Origin: Metasolibacillus fluoroglycofenilyticus
Lineage (GTDB): Bacteria > Bacillota > Bacilli > Bacillales_A > Planococcaceae
Direction: 5' to 3'
DNA length: 64,000 nt
Assembly (NCBI RefSeq): GCF_003049645.1
Contig: NZ_PYWK01000001.1
Span: forward strand, 1,395,487-1,459,486
Shown here: positions 1 to 8,714 of the stretch, one piece after another
How the letters are laid out: the number at the start of each line of letters is the position of its first letter
Position numbering within the stretch: the stretch's first letter is position 1
Program-made: the position numbers and the translations under genes
Notes under the pieces: generated by a model
What the model was told of the DNA's origin: nothing
Seen by the model: the letters and a program-made list of their open reading frames with translations, nothing else
Database searches by the model: none

Positions 1-185
1 AAATGCTAATAAAATCATTAGGCTACTCTGATGCTTTCGTTCGTGTAGAGGATGAGAAAGTAGCAGTAACCGTCATGTCAGATGAAATTTCCAAAGAGGA
101 AGCGAATGAGATTATTTATATCGTCATGTCTGAGCAAGGTGAAGGCGTACAAGTAACAGTAAACGTGCAATCAAATTATTATTGA
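1..185 (+). CDS. spoIIIAH: Stage III sporulation protein AH (SpoIIIAH), C-terminal part
   Basis: Only the last 60 or so codons lie in the window; the reading frame is open from the left edge to a TGA at 183-185. The residues resemble the C-terminal ring-building domain of SpoIIIAH, the mother-cell membrane protein that pairs with forespore SpoIIQ to form the channel across the sporulation septum. Identity rests on this fragment plus context: accB-accC-yqhY follow directly, as downstream of spoIIIAA-AH in Bacillus subtilis. The N-terminal membrane segment is outside the window. An internal ATG at 3 is not taken as the start. Confidence 0.75.
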   Translation, partial: MLIKSLGYSDAFVRVEDEKVAVTVMSDEISKEEANEIIYIVMSEQGEGVQVTVNVQSNYY

Positions 186-391
186 AATAATAATGTTTAT
201 GTGAGGTTTTTTTTAGGCGCTTTTCATAGAAGCGGCTTAATAAAAGCTTCACTTTTATTTTTTAGTTTGCATTATTTAGTCATTAGTCATTTGATGTCTT
301 ACAACTACTATAGTAGAAAAATAATTGTCAGAAAAAACAGTAATTTTGTCTTAGATGTGCTGTGTTACGCTAGTTTCTTGGAAATTTACAA

Positions 392-445
392 ATAACTATT
401 TCAAAATGTCCTAATAAATTATAAAATAGTTATCGTAGTTATAAT
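392..445 (+). promoter_or_regulatory. Inverted repeat and -10 element upstream of accB
   Basis: A perfect 10-base inverted repeat, ATAACTATTT (392-401) and AAATAGTTAT (424-433), is separated by 22 bases, and a TATAAT hexamer follows at 440-445, about 25 bases before accB. No convincing -35 is seen at the right distance, so activation or a weak promoter is possible. The repeat could be an operator or an RNA stem. The rest of 186-470 holds no credible gene; the short frame at 201-395 has no ribosome-binding site. Confidence 0.4.
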
Positions 446-470
446 ATTAAGCAATAAGGGAGAGTTTATA

Positions 471-965
471 ATGTTCAAAATTCAAGAGATTCGCGAAATT
501 ATTAAACTAGTAGATGCTTCATCAATTGACGAGTTCGTATATGAAGAAAACGGAGCAAAAGTAAAACTAAAGAAAAAAGGCAATGTAACAGAAGTTATCG
601 CACCGAAAGAAGTAGTTGCAGCTGTAGCACCAGCAGCACCAGTTGTAGAGGCGGCACCAGCACCTGTAGCAACTCCAGCAGCATCAGCGCCTGTTGAAAA
701 AGCACCTGTAAAGGAAGATACTGAGCTACACAAAATTACTTCACCGATGGTTGGTACGTTCTATCAAGCGCCAAATCCAGAAGCAGCGCCATATGTAAAA
801 GTAGGGGATAAAGTAGGCGAAGAGTCAATCGTATGTATCGTTGAAGCGATGAAATTATTCAACGAAATCGAAGCTGAAGTGAAGGGCGAAATTGTTGAAA
901 TTCTTGTAAAAGATGGCCAGTTAGTTGAATATGGTCAACCATTGTTCTTAGTAAAAGCTGAATAA
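471..965 (+). CDS. accB: Biotin carboxyl carrier protein of acetyl-CoA carboxylase
   Basis: 164 residues, usual length for AccB. It carries biotin in the first committed step of fatty acid synthesis, shuttling carboxyl groups from AccC to the AccA/AccD carboxyltransferase. An N-terminal helix region (1-40) is followed by an Ala/Pro/Val-rich linker (about 45-85) and a biotinyl domain with the motif EAMKLF, biotinylated on Lys128. The start ATG has an AAGGGAG site just upstream. accC follows after 14 bases, so the two are cotranscribed. The biotin uptake and synthesis genes bioY-bioB lie 57 kb downstream in this window. Confidence 0.97.
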   Translation: MFKIQEIREIIKLVDASSIDEFVYEENGAKVKLKKKGNVTEVIAPKEVVAAVAPAAPVVEAAPAPVATPAASAPVEKAPVKEDTELHKITSPMVGTFYQAPNPEAAPYVKVGDKVGEESIVCIVEAMKLFNEIEAEVKGEIVEILVKDGQLVEYGQPLFLVKAE

Positions 966-979
966 GAGGGGTGCTTTTC

Positions 980-2341
980 ATGAAAAAAGTATTAATTGCC
1001 AATCGTGGCGAAATTGCAGTGCGTATTATTCGTGCATGTAAAGAGTTAGGTATTGAAACAGTTGCGGTTTATTCTGAGGCTGACGCAGAGGCGTTACATG
1101 TGAAGCTAGCGGACGAAGCATATTGCATTGGTCCACGTTTATCTAAAGATTCTTATTTGAGCTTCCCGGCAATACTTGGCGTAGCGCAAAAAACAGGTGC
1201 AGATGGCATCCATCCAGGCTACGGCTTCGTAGCGGAAAATGCCGATTTCGCAGAAGCATGTGAAAATGCAGGCATTAAATTTATTGGTCCATCTTCTGAT
1301 TCAATTAAAATTATGGGTATTAAAGATGTGGCACGTGCAACGATGGAGAAGGCTGATGTACCACTTGTACCGGGAACAGGTATCGTACCAGATATCGAAA
1401 CAGGTAAGGAATGGGCTGCTAAAATCGGCTATCCTGTTATTATTAAAGCAACAGCAGGTGGTGGCGGTAAAGGTATTCGCGTCGCTCGCACAGAGGAAGA
1501 GCTTGTAAAAGGAATTGATATTACACAAAAAGAGGCTGCTGCAGCATTCGGCAACCCAGGTGTTTATTTAGAGAAATTTATTGAATATTTCCGCCACTGT
1601 GAAATTCAAGTGTTAGCGGACGGACATGGCAACGTGGTGCACTTAGGCGAGCGTGATTGCACTGTGCAACGCCGCATGCAAAAACTAGTAGAAGAAGCGC
1701 CATCACCAGCATTATCTGAGGAACGCCGCGCAGAAATGGGTGAAGCAGCGGTCAAAGCAGCAAAAGCATGTAACTATGAGGGCGCAGGCACAATCGAATT
1801 TATTTACGATTACCAAGCAGATAAATTCTATTTCATGGAAATGAACACGCGTATTCAAGTAGAGCACCCAGTAACAGAAATGATTACAGGTGTTGACCTT
1901 GTTCAACAACAACTAAAAATTGCCGCTGGTGAGAAATTGCCGTTCAAACAAGAGGATATCAAAATTAATGGTTGGTCAATTGAATGCCGTATCAATGCTG
2001 AAAACGCATACAAAAACTTTATGCCATCTGCCGGTAAAGTAACAGACTATTTAGCACCAGGCGGCTACGGTGTACGCGTAGACTCAGCTGTTTACCCAGG
2101 CTACACAATTCCACCATACTACGATTCAATGGTAGCAAAACTAATCGTTCACGCGGATACTCGTGAGGAAGCAATCGCTAAAATGAATCGCGCATTAAGC
2201 GAGTTCATGGTAGAAGGTGTTCATACAACAATCCCATTCCACCAAGCTTTGATGAACAACGATGTTTTCAAATCAGCGAAATTCAACACGAAGTTCTTGG
2301 AAGAGAATGATGTGTTGGGTGTGGCTGAGAAGGCGAAGTAA
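980..2341 (+). CDS. accC: Biotin carboxylase subunit of acetyl-CoA carboxylase
   Basis: 453 residues from the ATG at 980, which has an AGAGGGG site at 965-971; the in-frame GTG at 971 overlaps that site and is a poor start. It catalyses ATP-dependent carboxylation of biotin on AccB. An N-terminal biotin-carboxylase domain ([14 protein letters not shown]) comes first, then an ATP-grasp domain with the glycine-rich loop GGGGKGI, the [14 protein letters not shown] active-site signature and a C-terminal domain. Full length. Cotranscribed with accB and ended by the hairpin at 2396-2432. Confidence 0.97.
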   Translation: MKKVLIANRGEIAVRIIRACKELGIETVAVYSEADAEALHVKLADEAYCIGPRLSKDSYLSFPAILGVAQKTGADGIHPGYGFVAENADFAEACENAGIKFIGPSSDSIKIMGIKDVARATMEKADVPLVPGTGIVPDIETGKEWAAKIGYPVIIKATAGGGGKGIRVARTEEELVKGIDITQKEAAAAFGNPGVYLEKFIEYFRHCEIQVLADGHGNVVHLGERDCTVQRRMQKLVEEAPSPALSEERRAEMGEAAVKAAKACNYEGAGTIEFIYDYQADKFYFMEMNTRIQVEHPVTEMITGVDLVQQQLKIAAGEKLPFKQEDIKINGWSIECRINAENAYKNFMPSAGKVTDYLAPGGYGVRVDSAVYPGYTIPPYYDSMVAKLIVHADTREEAIAKMNRALSEFMVEGVHTTIPFHQALMNNDVFKSAKFNTKFLEENDVLGVAEKAK

Positions 2342-2395
2342 GTTTTTAGGGAATAAAACTTGGAATAAAACAAATCGGAATATCCGAAATTTTTT

Positions 2396-2432
2396 ACCTC
2401 TAACTAAATTTATTTAGGTTGGAGGTTTTTTA
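2396..2432 (+). terminator. Terminator after accC
   Basis: The stem ACCTCTAACTAAA pairs, with G-U pairs, to TTTAGGTTGGAGGT and runs into a T tract. It separates the acc operon from the AT-rich gene that follows. Confidence 0.7.
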
Positions 2433-2495
2433 TTATATTAGGTAGTTTAATAAAAAATGTAATCGTATTGTATATGACAATGAAGAGTGTTTTCT

Positions 2496-3125
2496 ATGAA
2501 AAAGTTAAAGGAGAAAAAGGTGAACTATTTATATAACAAAGAACAAAAATTACAAGAAAAATTTAATGATTTTATAAGTACAAAAATCACAAATGGGAGT
2601 AGAGATTACTACTCAGAACTAAGTATAGAAGATTTTTTTGAGCTAAAAACTACCTTGCAAGATATTAATAATATCATCACATACAAAACAACGGTTAATT
2701 TTATGAATTGGTTGAATGATACTTTTCTAATTTTAGCGCCATATTATGAGAGTTCATTAGAACAAGTATTAGCTACTAAGCCTAGCGATAATGGGTTTGA
2801 TATAGTAGTAAATGGAGAAATGAAAATTTTGGCAGAAGTGAAATGTAATAAACCAATTAACAACGGGTTTAAATTTGGTTCAGCACAACGCAATGGTATT
2901 ATCAAGGATATTAAGTGTTTATTAGAAGGAAAACCGAAGATGAAATCAATTGACGTTAAAAAGTATTATAAGTTCTTGGTAATATATGATTTTGGAGAAT
3001 ATACTTTGAAAGCAACAGAGCATCTACTGAAGAATTTACAAAATGAATACAAGAGAAAAGTTAAAATTTTTGAATATGAGAATGCAATGGAATTGGATAT
3101 GGTATATATAGTGTTTATAAAATAA
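2496..3125 (+). CDS. Stand-alone PD-(D/E)XK nuclease-like protein
   Basis: About 209 residues, not a family I can name. The middle holds a PD-(D/E)XK-type core: Asp102 in GFDIVV, then Glu114 and Lys116 in AEVKCNK after a beta-hairpin gap, with a Gln in the following SAQRNG helix. This pattern is shared by restriction endonucleases and Holliday-junction-type nucleases. The start is uncertain: ATG 2496 has a weak GAAGAG upstream, while GTG 2520 has a strong AAAGGAG at 2507-2513 with 6-base spacing and may be the true start (201 residues). The gene is much more AT-rich than its neighbours and interrupts the conserved accC-yqhY adjacency, suggesting acquired DNA. No partner methyltransferase is next to it. 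A lone restriction or defence nuclease is an inference. Confidence 0.6.
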   Translation: MKKLKEKKVNYLYNKEQKLQEKFNDFISTKITNGSRDYYSELSIEDFFELKTTLQDINNIITYKTTVNFMNWLNDTFLILAPYYESSLEQVLATKPSDNGFDIVVNGEMKILAEVKCNKPINNGFKFGSAQRNGIIKDIKCLLEGKPKMKSIDVKKYYKFLVIYDFGEYTLKATEHLLKNLQNEYKRKVKIFEYENAMELDMVYIVFIK

Positions 3126-3221
3126 ACCTTACTATTACATTAAAGGTATATTTATGTTTCCGTTTTCTATAAATCCCTTATTATTTGACCGAGCAGCCCC
3201 TTTGAAGAAACATCACTGCCA

Positions 3222-3260
3222 GCATCCCCAAAAACGGCAACTGCACGGCCTTTGGGATGC
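3222..3260. terminator. Palindromic terminator-like element between nuclease gene and yqhY
   Basis: GCATCCC at 3222 pairs with GGGATGC ending at 3260, around an inner AAAA..GC / GCACGGCCTTT core. It matches the recurring palindrome family of this window and lacks a clean T tract. It may be a decayed copy. Confidence 0.45.
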
Positions 3261-3377
3261 CCTACAAAATTGCTATGCAATTGCTAAGCATTTTCCATAA
3301 GGAATGTAGTATAATATAAAAAGTGGAAGATGGCTATAGTTAAGTAGCAATGCGAGAGAAAGAGAGGATGGCTGAAC

Positions 3378-3785
3378 ATGGCTGAAAAACAACCAACATC
3401 ATTTGTACAACCAACGCCGACAGGAAAAGAAGAGCTAGGGCAAATTGAGGTAGCACCTGAGGTAATTGAGGTAATTGCGGGTATTGCTGCAACAGAGGTA
3501 GAAGGTGTAGCTGCGACGCGCGGAAATTTTGCATCGGGTGTGGTAGAAAAATTCGGTAAAAAAGTGCATTCAAAAGGTATCAAATCTGCGATGTCGGAGG
3601 ATGGGCGTATTGTTATTGATGTATTTTGCTCAGTGAAATATGGCTTTACAGTACCTAAAGTAGCTAAAGATATTCAAGCATCAATTCGCCAAGCGATTTT
3701 TAATATGACAGCAATTGAGACGAGCGAAGTGAATGTGCATATTACAGCAATCCAATTTGATAATGCTAGTGCAAATAAGGCTTAA
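3378..3785 (+). CDS. yqhY: Asp23/Gls24 family envelope stress protein YqhY
   Basis: 135 residues with the Asp23/Gls24 domain: VIEVIAGIAATEVEGVA near residues 30-50, then GIKSAMSEDGRIVIDV and VNVHITAIQF at the end. In B. subtilis YqhY lies directly after accBC and is linked to control of acetyl-CoA carboxylase activity. Here about 1 kb, including a nuclease gene, separates it from accC. The start ATG follows GAGAGGATGG. The usual next genes, nusB and folD, are absent; an SDR gene comes instead, so synteny breaks right after this gene. Confidence 0.9.
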   Translation: MAEKQPTSFVQPTPTGKEELGQIEVAPEVIEVIAGIAATEVEGVAATRGNFASGVVEKFGKKVHSKGIKSAMSEDGRIVIDVFCSVKYGFTVPKVAKDIQASIRQAIFNMTAIETSEVNVHITAIQFDNASANKA

Positions 3786-3787
3786 TC

Positions 3788-3838
3788 AAAAAACTATCTG
3801 AAAGTAGTGTAATGGCACGCTGTCAGATAGTTTTTTTT
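3788..3838 (+). terminator. Terminator after yqhY
   Basis: AAAAAACTATCTGA pairs with TCAGATAGTTTTTT; the inner part carries the GTGTAATGGCACGC variant of the recurrent palindrome core. A second inverted repeat, CGGTAGCGT / ACGCTACCG, lies at about 3866-3913 and may terminate the convergent SDR gene. Confidence 0.75.
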
Positions 3839-3993
3839 GTTAATAAGACGGTGTAATAAAAATTGCGGTAGCGTCCAAGAAAACCTGCATAACAAGCATT
3901 TTGAACGCTACCGATATTATAAATAGCGATGATTTTAATAAAACATCACCGAAACGTCTGAATAGCAGTCTTTAAAACTGCCTTTTGTACGTC

Positions 3994-4752
3994 TTAATAA
4001 GCTGTCCAGCCGCCGTCTGCTGCGATGACTTGACCATTGATAAAGCTTGCATCGTCAGAGCCTAAAAATACGGCTAATGCAGCGATTTCTGAAGGTTGGC
4101 CAATGCGAGGGTTAATAGCCATACCAAGCTGTTGACGCTGCATACCTGTTTGGCTAACACTCGTCATGGAAGAAGCGATATTTGTTGCTACACCTCCTGG
4201 TGCGATGCCGTTGCAGCGAATGTTTTTGTCGGCATACATAAAGGCTGTATTTTTTGTAAGCCCGACTACTGCGTGCTTAGAAGCAGTGTATGCTGCCCCT
4301 GCACGTGCCCCGTATAAGCCCCCCGCTGAAATATTATTCACAAATACCCCGTGACCTTGCTTGAGGAAAATGTCAGTTGCAAGTCGCATCGCCTGCATAA
4401 CCGCTGTCGTGTTGACAGCGAATACTTTTGCCCAACGTTCATTTACGACCTCACCAACAGGCTCCATTCCATCCATAATGCCGGCATTGTTGACTAAAAT
4501 ATCAAGCTGACCGTATGTTTCTATTGTTTTATCGAATAAGCGTTGTAAATCTTCTTCAGAAGTGACATCTGTATTAATCGCAAAAGCTTCGCCGCCCACC
4601 GCTTTAATTTGTGCTACGACTTCTTCAGCACCTGCCAAATTCAAGTCAGAAACGACTACCTTTGCGCCTTCCTTCGCATAGCTCTCAGCAATTGCTAAAC
4701 CCATGCCTGATGCTGCCCCTGTAACGATTGCTACTTTTCCTTGTAATTTCAT
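3994..4752 (-). CDS. Short-chain dehydrogenase/reductase (SDR)
   Basis: 252 residues, classical SDR length. The cofactor-binding TGAASGMG motif is at residues 11-18, NNAGIMD is in the centre, and the catalytic Tyr-Lys pair is in YTASKHA after the active-site Ser in NNISAGG. It should be a cytosolic NAD(P)-dependent oxidoreductase of unknown substrate. The ATG has AGGAGG upstream. It is divergent from a TetR regulator across 164 bases containing palindromes, so that regulator probably represses it. The C-terminal end (NGQVIAADGGWTAY) is complete. Confidence 0.85.
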   Translation of the reverse strand: MKLQGKVAIVTGAASGMGLAIAESYAKEGAKVVVSDLNLAGAEEVVAQIKAVGGEAFAINTDVTSEEDLQRLFDKTIETYGQLDILVNNAGIMDGMEPVGEVVNERWAKVFAVNTTAVMQAMRLATDIFLKQGHGVFVNNISAGGLYGARAGAAYTASKHAVVGLTKNTAFMYADKNIRCNGIAPGGVATNIASSMTSVSQTGMQRQQLGMAINPRIGQPSEIAALAVFLGSDDASFINGQVIAADGGWTAY

Positions 4753-4797
4753 GTCTAATTCCTCCTAATGTTAGATGAGTGGATAAACAAAAAATAT

Positions 4798-4888
4798 TGA
4801 ACATCTGTTCATTAAAAATTATAATCTATAGGTGATAACGCTTTCAATACGCAATAAAACGTAGGATGTTCATTAAGCGACGTTTTAT
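4798..4888. promoter_or_regulatory. Palindromic operators between SDR and TetR genes
   Basis: TGAACATCTGTTCA (4798-4811) is an imperfect palindrome. A second inverted repeat, ATAAAACGT (4854-4862) and ACGTTTTAT (4880-4888), brackets another GATGTTCATTAA half-site. Their place between divergent genes, one a TetR-type regulator, makes them likely operators for it. Binding is inferred. Confidence 0.5.
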
Positions 4889-4916
4889 GAAAAAATGTTG
4901 AATAGGAGTGTTGGAA

Positions 4917-5477
4917 ATGTCAGTGGATTTGCGAATTATTAAAACGAAAGAGCGGCTGCATGAATCATTAATCGCATTATTAAAAGAAATGCCACTTGAG
5001 AAAATAAAAATATCGGTGCTTTGCCAAAGAGCACAAATTAATCGTGGGACATTTTATTTGCACTATGAAAGTGTAGATGCTCTTTTTGCTGATTTTTTTG
5101 AGCAAATCATTGCCGATTTGCGCGAAGCTTATTTAGAGCCGTTGCGTACAAAATCACAGTTGAAAATAAAAGAGCTTGACCCGAAAACGGTTCGCATTTT
5201 TCATCATATTAAAAAATATGAAAGCTTTTATCGAATCGTATTTTCTAAAAATGTGCCACTAGCTTATTATTATATGCTGCTAGAGCAAATTACATTAAAT
5301 TTGCAGCAAAGCACGAACGTTTCTAGCTATGATGAGGCGCTGCGTGAATATTTCGTTACATATCAAGCAAATGCCATTATAGGCTTAGCATTAAAGTGGG
5401 CACAGCGTGATTTTCAGGAAACGGCTGAGGAATTAAGCGAGATTCTCGTAAAAATTTTACGCAGTAAAAGTGAGTAA
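4917..5477 (+). CDS. TetR/AcrR family transcriptional regulator
   Basis: 186 residues from the ATG at 4917, 8 bases after AGGAG. The N-terminal helix-turn-helix spans roughly 10-55 (MPLEKIKISVLCQRAQINRGTFYLHY), typical of TetR proteins. The C-terminal ligand domain is generic, similar to the TetR_C_11 type seen in DhaS-like regulators. It is divergent from the SDR gene and probably controls it and itself through the intervening palindromes. The inducer is unknown. Confidence 0.85.
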   Translation: MSVDLRIIKTKERLHESLIALLKEMPLEKIKISVLCQRAQINRGTFYLHYESVDALFADFFEQIIADLREAYLEPLRTKSQLKIKELDPKTVRIFHHIKKYESFYRIVFSKNVPLAYYYMLLEQITLNLQQSTNVSSYDEALREYFVTYQANAIIGLALKWAQRDFQETAEELSEILVKILRSKSE

Positions 5478-5520
5478 AATTTTTATGTCATCCGTCTAAT
5501 TAAATAAGGGGGGGATGCGC

Positions 5521-6027
5521 ATGCTTCGTATTGAGGAGCACTACGATACATATAGCGAGGAAATATTTCAATTTATTTATTTTTTAGTTGGCCATAAGGA
5601 AACCGCTGAAGATTTGACACAGGATACATTTGTTAAAGCATTGAAAAGTAGCATCACCTTTCGCGGGGATGCCAATATTAAAACATGGCTTGTTACCATT
5701 GCGCGTAATACCGTTTACGATTACTATAGGCGCAAACGTTTGATTCAGTTTATTCCGTTTATTGTAAACTATGAAGGAACCGAGGAAACATATACACCGG
5801 AGGCTTGGTTGCTGAAGCAAGCGGCTGATGCCGAGCTATATGCTGCACTAGGGCAATTAAAATTAGCGTATAGGGAATGCATTGTTCTACGGAAAATTGA
5901 AGGTTACTCCATCAAAGAAACAGCAAAAATTTTAAGATGCAGTGAAACACAAGTGCGCAATCGGACAGAGCGCGGCATGAAGGCATTACAAAAGCTGCTT
6001 GGGGGTGAAATAGATGAAATTAGATGA
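5521..6027 (+). CDS. ECF-type RNA polymerase sigma factor
   Basis: 168 residues from ATG 5521, preferred over the in-frame ATG 5515 because the AAGGGGGGG site is then well spaced. Region sigma-2 spans about 20-75 (AEDLTQDTFVKALKSS, NIKTWLVTIARNTVYDYYRRK) and sigma-4 about 105-160 (LRCSETQVRNRTERGMKAL), the two-domain layout of ECF sigma factors. Its coding region overlaps the next gene by 14 bases, so the two are translationally coupled. The partner is probably its anti-sigma factor. The signal sensed is unknown. Confidence 0.88.
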   Translation: MLRIEEHYDTYSEEIFQFIYFLVGHKETAEDLTQDTFVKALKSSITFRGDANIKTWLVTIARNTVYDYYRRKRLIQFIPFIVNYEGTEETYTPEAWLLKQAADAELYAALGQLKLAYRECIVLRKIEGYSIKETAKILRCSETQVRNRTERGMKALQKLLGGEIDEIR

Positions 6028-6949
6028 ACGTTTGCAGCAAATAACGAGAGTGGAATGGGATGAAAAGCAGCGCCAACAGCAAAAGGAATCTATTAAAGCA
6101 CAGCATTTGCGAACAACTCGCAAGCAATTATTCGCGCGTCAATTGGCGATTGCCTCCATTGCCTGTATTTTATTGCTGTTCTATTTCATTGATGTAAAAC
6201 ATGAGGAGCAAGTGCAACAGCAAATACAGTTAACAGATGAATTACAGCAATTAACAGTGCTATCTACAACGAAGCCCGAGCGTAATTTGAATTTGAATTC
6301 AGTTATGTATATGAATAAAAGGTCGACGAATGACCCTCAGCTGTTGAAAGATTTTCAACGCATTATAACAGATGTGACGGTTATTGAGCAGGCTTGGGAT
6401 GGGCAACTGCCCCAGCAAATACAATTGTATCAGCTACTTTTGACCTTTCAAAACGGTCAGCAGCTTTATTTAAAGTTTGCTAGCAACTATGGGGAGCGTT
6501 TTGAATTATACGACGTTTATGGTGGCAAGAAATATGTATTAACGAATGAAGAGGATGTGTCCGCTCTTTATATATTATTTGAGAGAATTTTGAATCAAAC
6601 GGTATCGACTAGTTGGAAAAAATACGCGTGGATTGCCTTTTTCAGCATATTAATTATTGATGCCGCCTTCATTAGTAAAAATCGCTATACTCGAGATGAG
6701 GATGGTAAAAAGAAAAGCTTACATTGGTCATGGAAAATCATGTATTCCGTTATTTTTGTGACCCCTTTAATTGTTTCTAGCTACTATTTAGGGACGGTGC
6801 ATATTGGTTTGATTGCTGGTGGCTTAGTACTATCATTATTATTAGCTGAGTATTTTGAGGTGAAAAAAGGAATTAAGCGTGCGAACTGGCTTTGGGCGTT
6901 CATGACAATGTTTTTTGTCATATCGGCGATTGTACTTATCTTAATTTGA
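6014..6949 (+). CDS. Putative membrane anti-sigma factor paired with the ECF sigma
   Basis: 311 residues. A charged, Gln-rich cytoplasmic N-terminus (1-43) precedes a membrane segment (about 44-60), an extracytoplasmic domain (about 65-195) and three further predicted membrane segments toward the C-terminus. One-gene overlap with the sigma factor and this topology are what anti-sigma factors of ECF pairs look like. I see no zinc-binding HxxxCxxC motif. Family assignment is by context, not by recognised homology, so a different membrane protein of the same regulon remains possible. Confidence 0.6.
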   Translation: MKLDERLQQITRVEWDEKQRQQQKESIKAQHLRTTRKQLFARQLAIASIACILLLFYFIDVKHEEQVQQQIQLTDELQQLTVLSTTKPERNLNLNSVMYMNKRSTNDPQLLKDFQRIITDVTVIEQAWDGQLPQQIQLYQLLLTFQNGQQLYLKFASNYGERFELYDVYGGKKYVLTNEEDVSALYILFERILNQTVSTSWKKYAWIAFFSILIIDAAFISKNRYTRDEDGKKKSLHWSWKIMYSVIFVTPLIVSSYYLGTVHIGLIAGGLVLSLLLAEYFEVKKGIKRANWLWAFMTMFFVISAIVLILI

Positions 6950-7004
6950 TGCTTTCATTCCGAATCTCGAACTAATATAATAGAGAGGAAAGGGAGGCTT
7001 ACAA

Positions 7005-8504
7005 ATGACAGTTGAACAACAATTTGTAGATTATGTGAAGAAAATGCAAAACTATGGTGAGGCGTTGTCTGTAATTTATTGGGATATGCGCACAGGTGCA
7101 CCGAAAAAGGGGTTAGCGCAGCGAGCAGAGGTTGTCGGGACATTATCTGCGGAGCTATTTGCATTGCAAACAGCAGAAGAGCTAGGCAATATGCTTGCAG
7201 AGCTCGAAGCAAAGCAAAATGAGCTTGATTTTGTGACAAAGCGTTTGTTTGAAGAAGTGAAAAAAGATTACGATGAATCTAAGAAAATTCCTGCTGCTGA
7301 GTATAAGGAATATGTGATTTTGCAGGCGAAGGCAGAAAATGCATGGGAAGAGGCAAAAGCAAAATCTGATTTCTCTTTATTCTTACCACATTTAAAAGAC
7401 ATTGTAGCTTATCAAAAGAAATTTATTGGCTATTGGGGCATTAAAAATGGCTCAGCTTACAACACATTGCTAGATAAATATGAGCCAGACATGACGACAG
7501 ATATTTTAGACAAAGTGTTTGGTGAGCTACGCGAAACGATTGTGCCTTTAGTTCAGGCGATTCAAGCATCTCCAAATAAACCAGATACAGCGATGCTCTT
7601 TAAGCACTTCCCGAAAGAGGGGCAACGTGCAGCATCATTAGAATTATTGGAAAAGCTAGGCTATGATTTTGATGCAGGGCGCTTAGATGAAACGGTGCAT
7701 CCATTTATGATTGGTCTGAATAGTGGTGATATTCGTGTGACAACAAAGTATGATGAAAATGATTTCCGCTCTGCTGTTTTTGGAACAATTCATGAATGTG
7801 GTCATGCTTTATACGAGCAAAATATTGATCCAAAACTAATGGGCTTACCACTCGCTAGCGGTACGTCAATGGGGATACATGAATCACAATCGCTATTTTA
7901 TGAAAATTTCGTAGGACGCAATGTAGACTTCTGGAAGCGTCATTTTGAAGTGCTACAAAAGCATTCACCAGCTCAATTTGGCGATGTAGCAGTAGAAGAT
8001 TTCTTAGCGGCAATTAATTTTGTAGAGCCTTCATTAATTCGTATTGAAGCAGACGAGCTAACATATCCATTGCATATTATGATTCGCTATGAAATCGAGC
8101 GAGAGCTATTTAACGGCGATTTGCAAGTGGAAGATTTACCACAAGTATGGAACGATAAGTACGAGGAATATTTAGGTGTTCGCCCAGCAAATGATGCAGA
8201 AGGTGTGTTACAGGATACACATTGGAGCGGCGGCAGCTTTGGTTACTTCCCATCCTATGCATTAGGCTATATGTACGCTGCTCAATGGAAGCATGCGATG
8301 GATAAGGATATACCAAACTTTAATGAGCTATGCGGGAAAGGCGAGCTATTACCAATCCGTGAATGGTTAACAGACAAGGTGCATCAATATGGTGCGCTGA
8401 AAAAGCCTTTTGAGCTATTATATGAAGCGACAGGTGAAGGCTTAAATGCACAATATTTAGCAGATTATTTAAAAGAAAAATATACAAAGCTTTACCAGCT
8501 ATAA
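7005..8504 (+). CDS. M32 family metallocarboxypeptidase
   Basis: 499 residues, the normal length for thermostable carboxypeptidase 1 / YpwA-type enzymes. The metal site HECGH has His263, Glu264 and His267, followed by HESQS, the downstream ligand region typical of M32. It removes C-terminal residues from peptides in the cytoplasm. The ATG follows AAAGGGAGG. A TATAAT-like element lies near 6975. It is probably monocistronic, since a strong hairpin follows. Confidence 0.93.
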   Translation: MTVEQQFVDYVKKMQNYGEALSVIYWDMRTGAPKKGLAQRAEVVGTLSAELFALQTAEELGNMLAELEAKQNELDFVTKRLFEEVKKDYDESKKIPAAEYKEYVILQAKAENAWEEAKAKSDFSLFLPHLKDIVAYQKKFIGYWGIKNGSAYNTLLDKYEPDMTTDILDKVFGELRETIVPLVQAIQASPNKPDTAMLFKHFPKEGQRAASLELLEKLGYDFDAGRLDETVHPFMIGLNSGDIRVTTKYDENDFRSAVFGTIHECGHALYEQNIDPKLMGLPLASGTSMGIHESQSLFYENFVGRNVDFWKRHFEVLQKHSPAQFGDVAVEDFLAAINFVEPSLIRIEADELTYPLHIMIRYEIERELFNGDLQVEDLPQVWNDKYEEYLGVRPANDAEGVLQDTHWSGGSFGYFPSYALGYMYAAQWKHAMDKDIPNFNELCGKGELLPIREWLTDKVHQYGALKKPFELLYEATGEGLNAQYLADYLKEKYTKLYQL

Positions 8505-8508
8505 TAAT

Positions 8509-8550
8509 AAAAGAGGCGTTCGGAAAATCATTTTCTGATGCCTCTTTTCT
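8509..8550 (+). terminator. Terminator after the M32 peptidase gene
   Basis: AAAAGAGGC (8509-8517) pairs with GCCTCTTTT (8540-8548). It marks the left border of the AT-rich restriction-modification cassette. Confidence 0.8.
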
Positions 8551-8640
8551 ATCCCATTAGCCCATTAAAAACCTTATTGCTTAAAGCTTCAGTTTATTTC
8601 AACATGTTTTTTTAGTTGGATATACTGTATGATAAAAATG

Positions 8641-8669
8641 TTGACTGTCAAATTAAACTAGCATATCAT
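8641..8669 (+). promoter_or_regulatory. Promoter of the methyltransferase gene
   Basis: TTGACT at 8641-8646 and TATCAT at 8664-8669 have exactly 17 bases between them. No GACT-N3-AGTC box is seen here, so the methyltransferase is probably expressed without the C protein, as expected if protection must come first. Confidence 0.65.
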
Positions 8670-8714
8670 TAACGTGACTTATAATCTACATCGAAAGTAA
8701 GGGGTCTATAAAAA

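Noticed and set aside
201..395. 64-codon open frame between spoIIIAH and accB
   Set aside because: No ribosome-binding site, low-complexity sequence and no family resemblance.
482..733. Antisense frame inside accB
   Set aside because: Mirror of the Ala/Pro-rich linker of accB, with no start signal.
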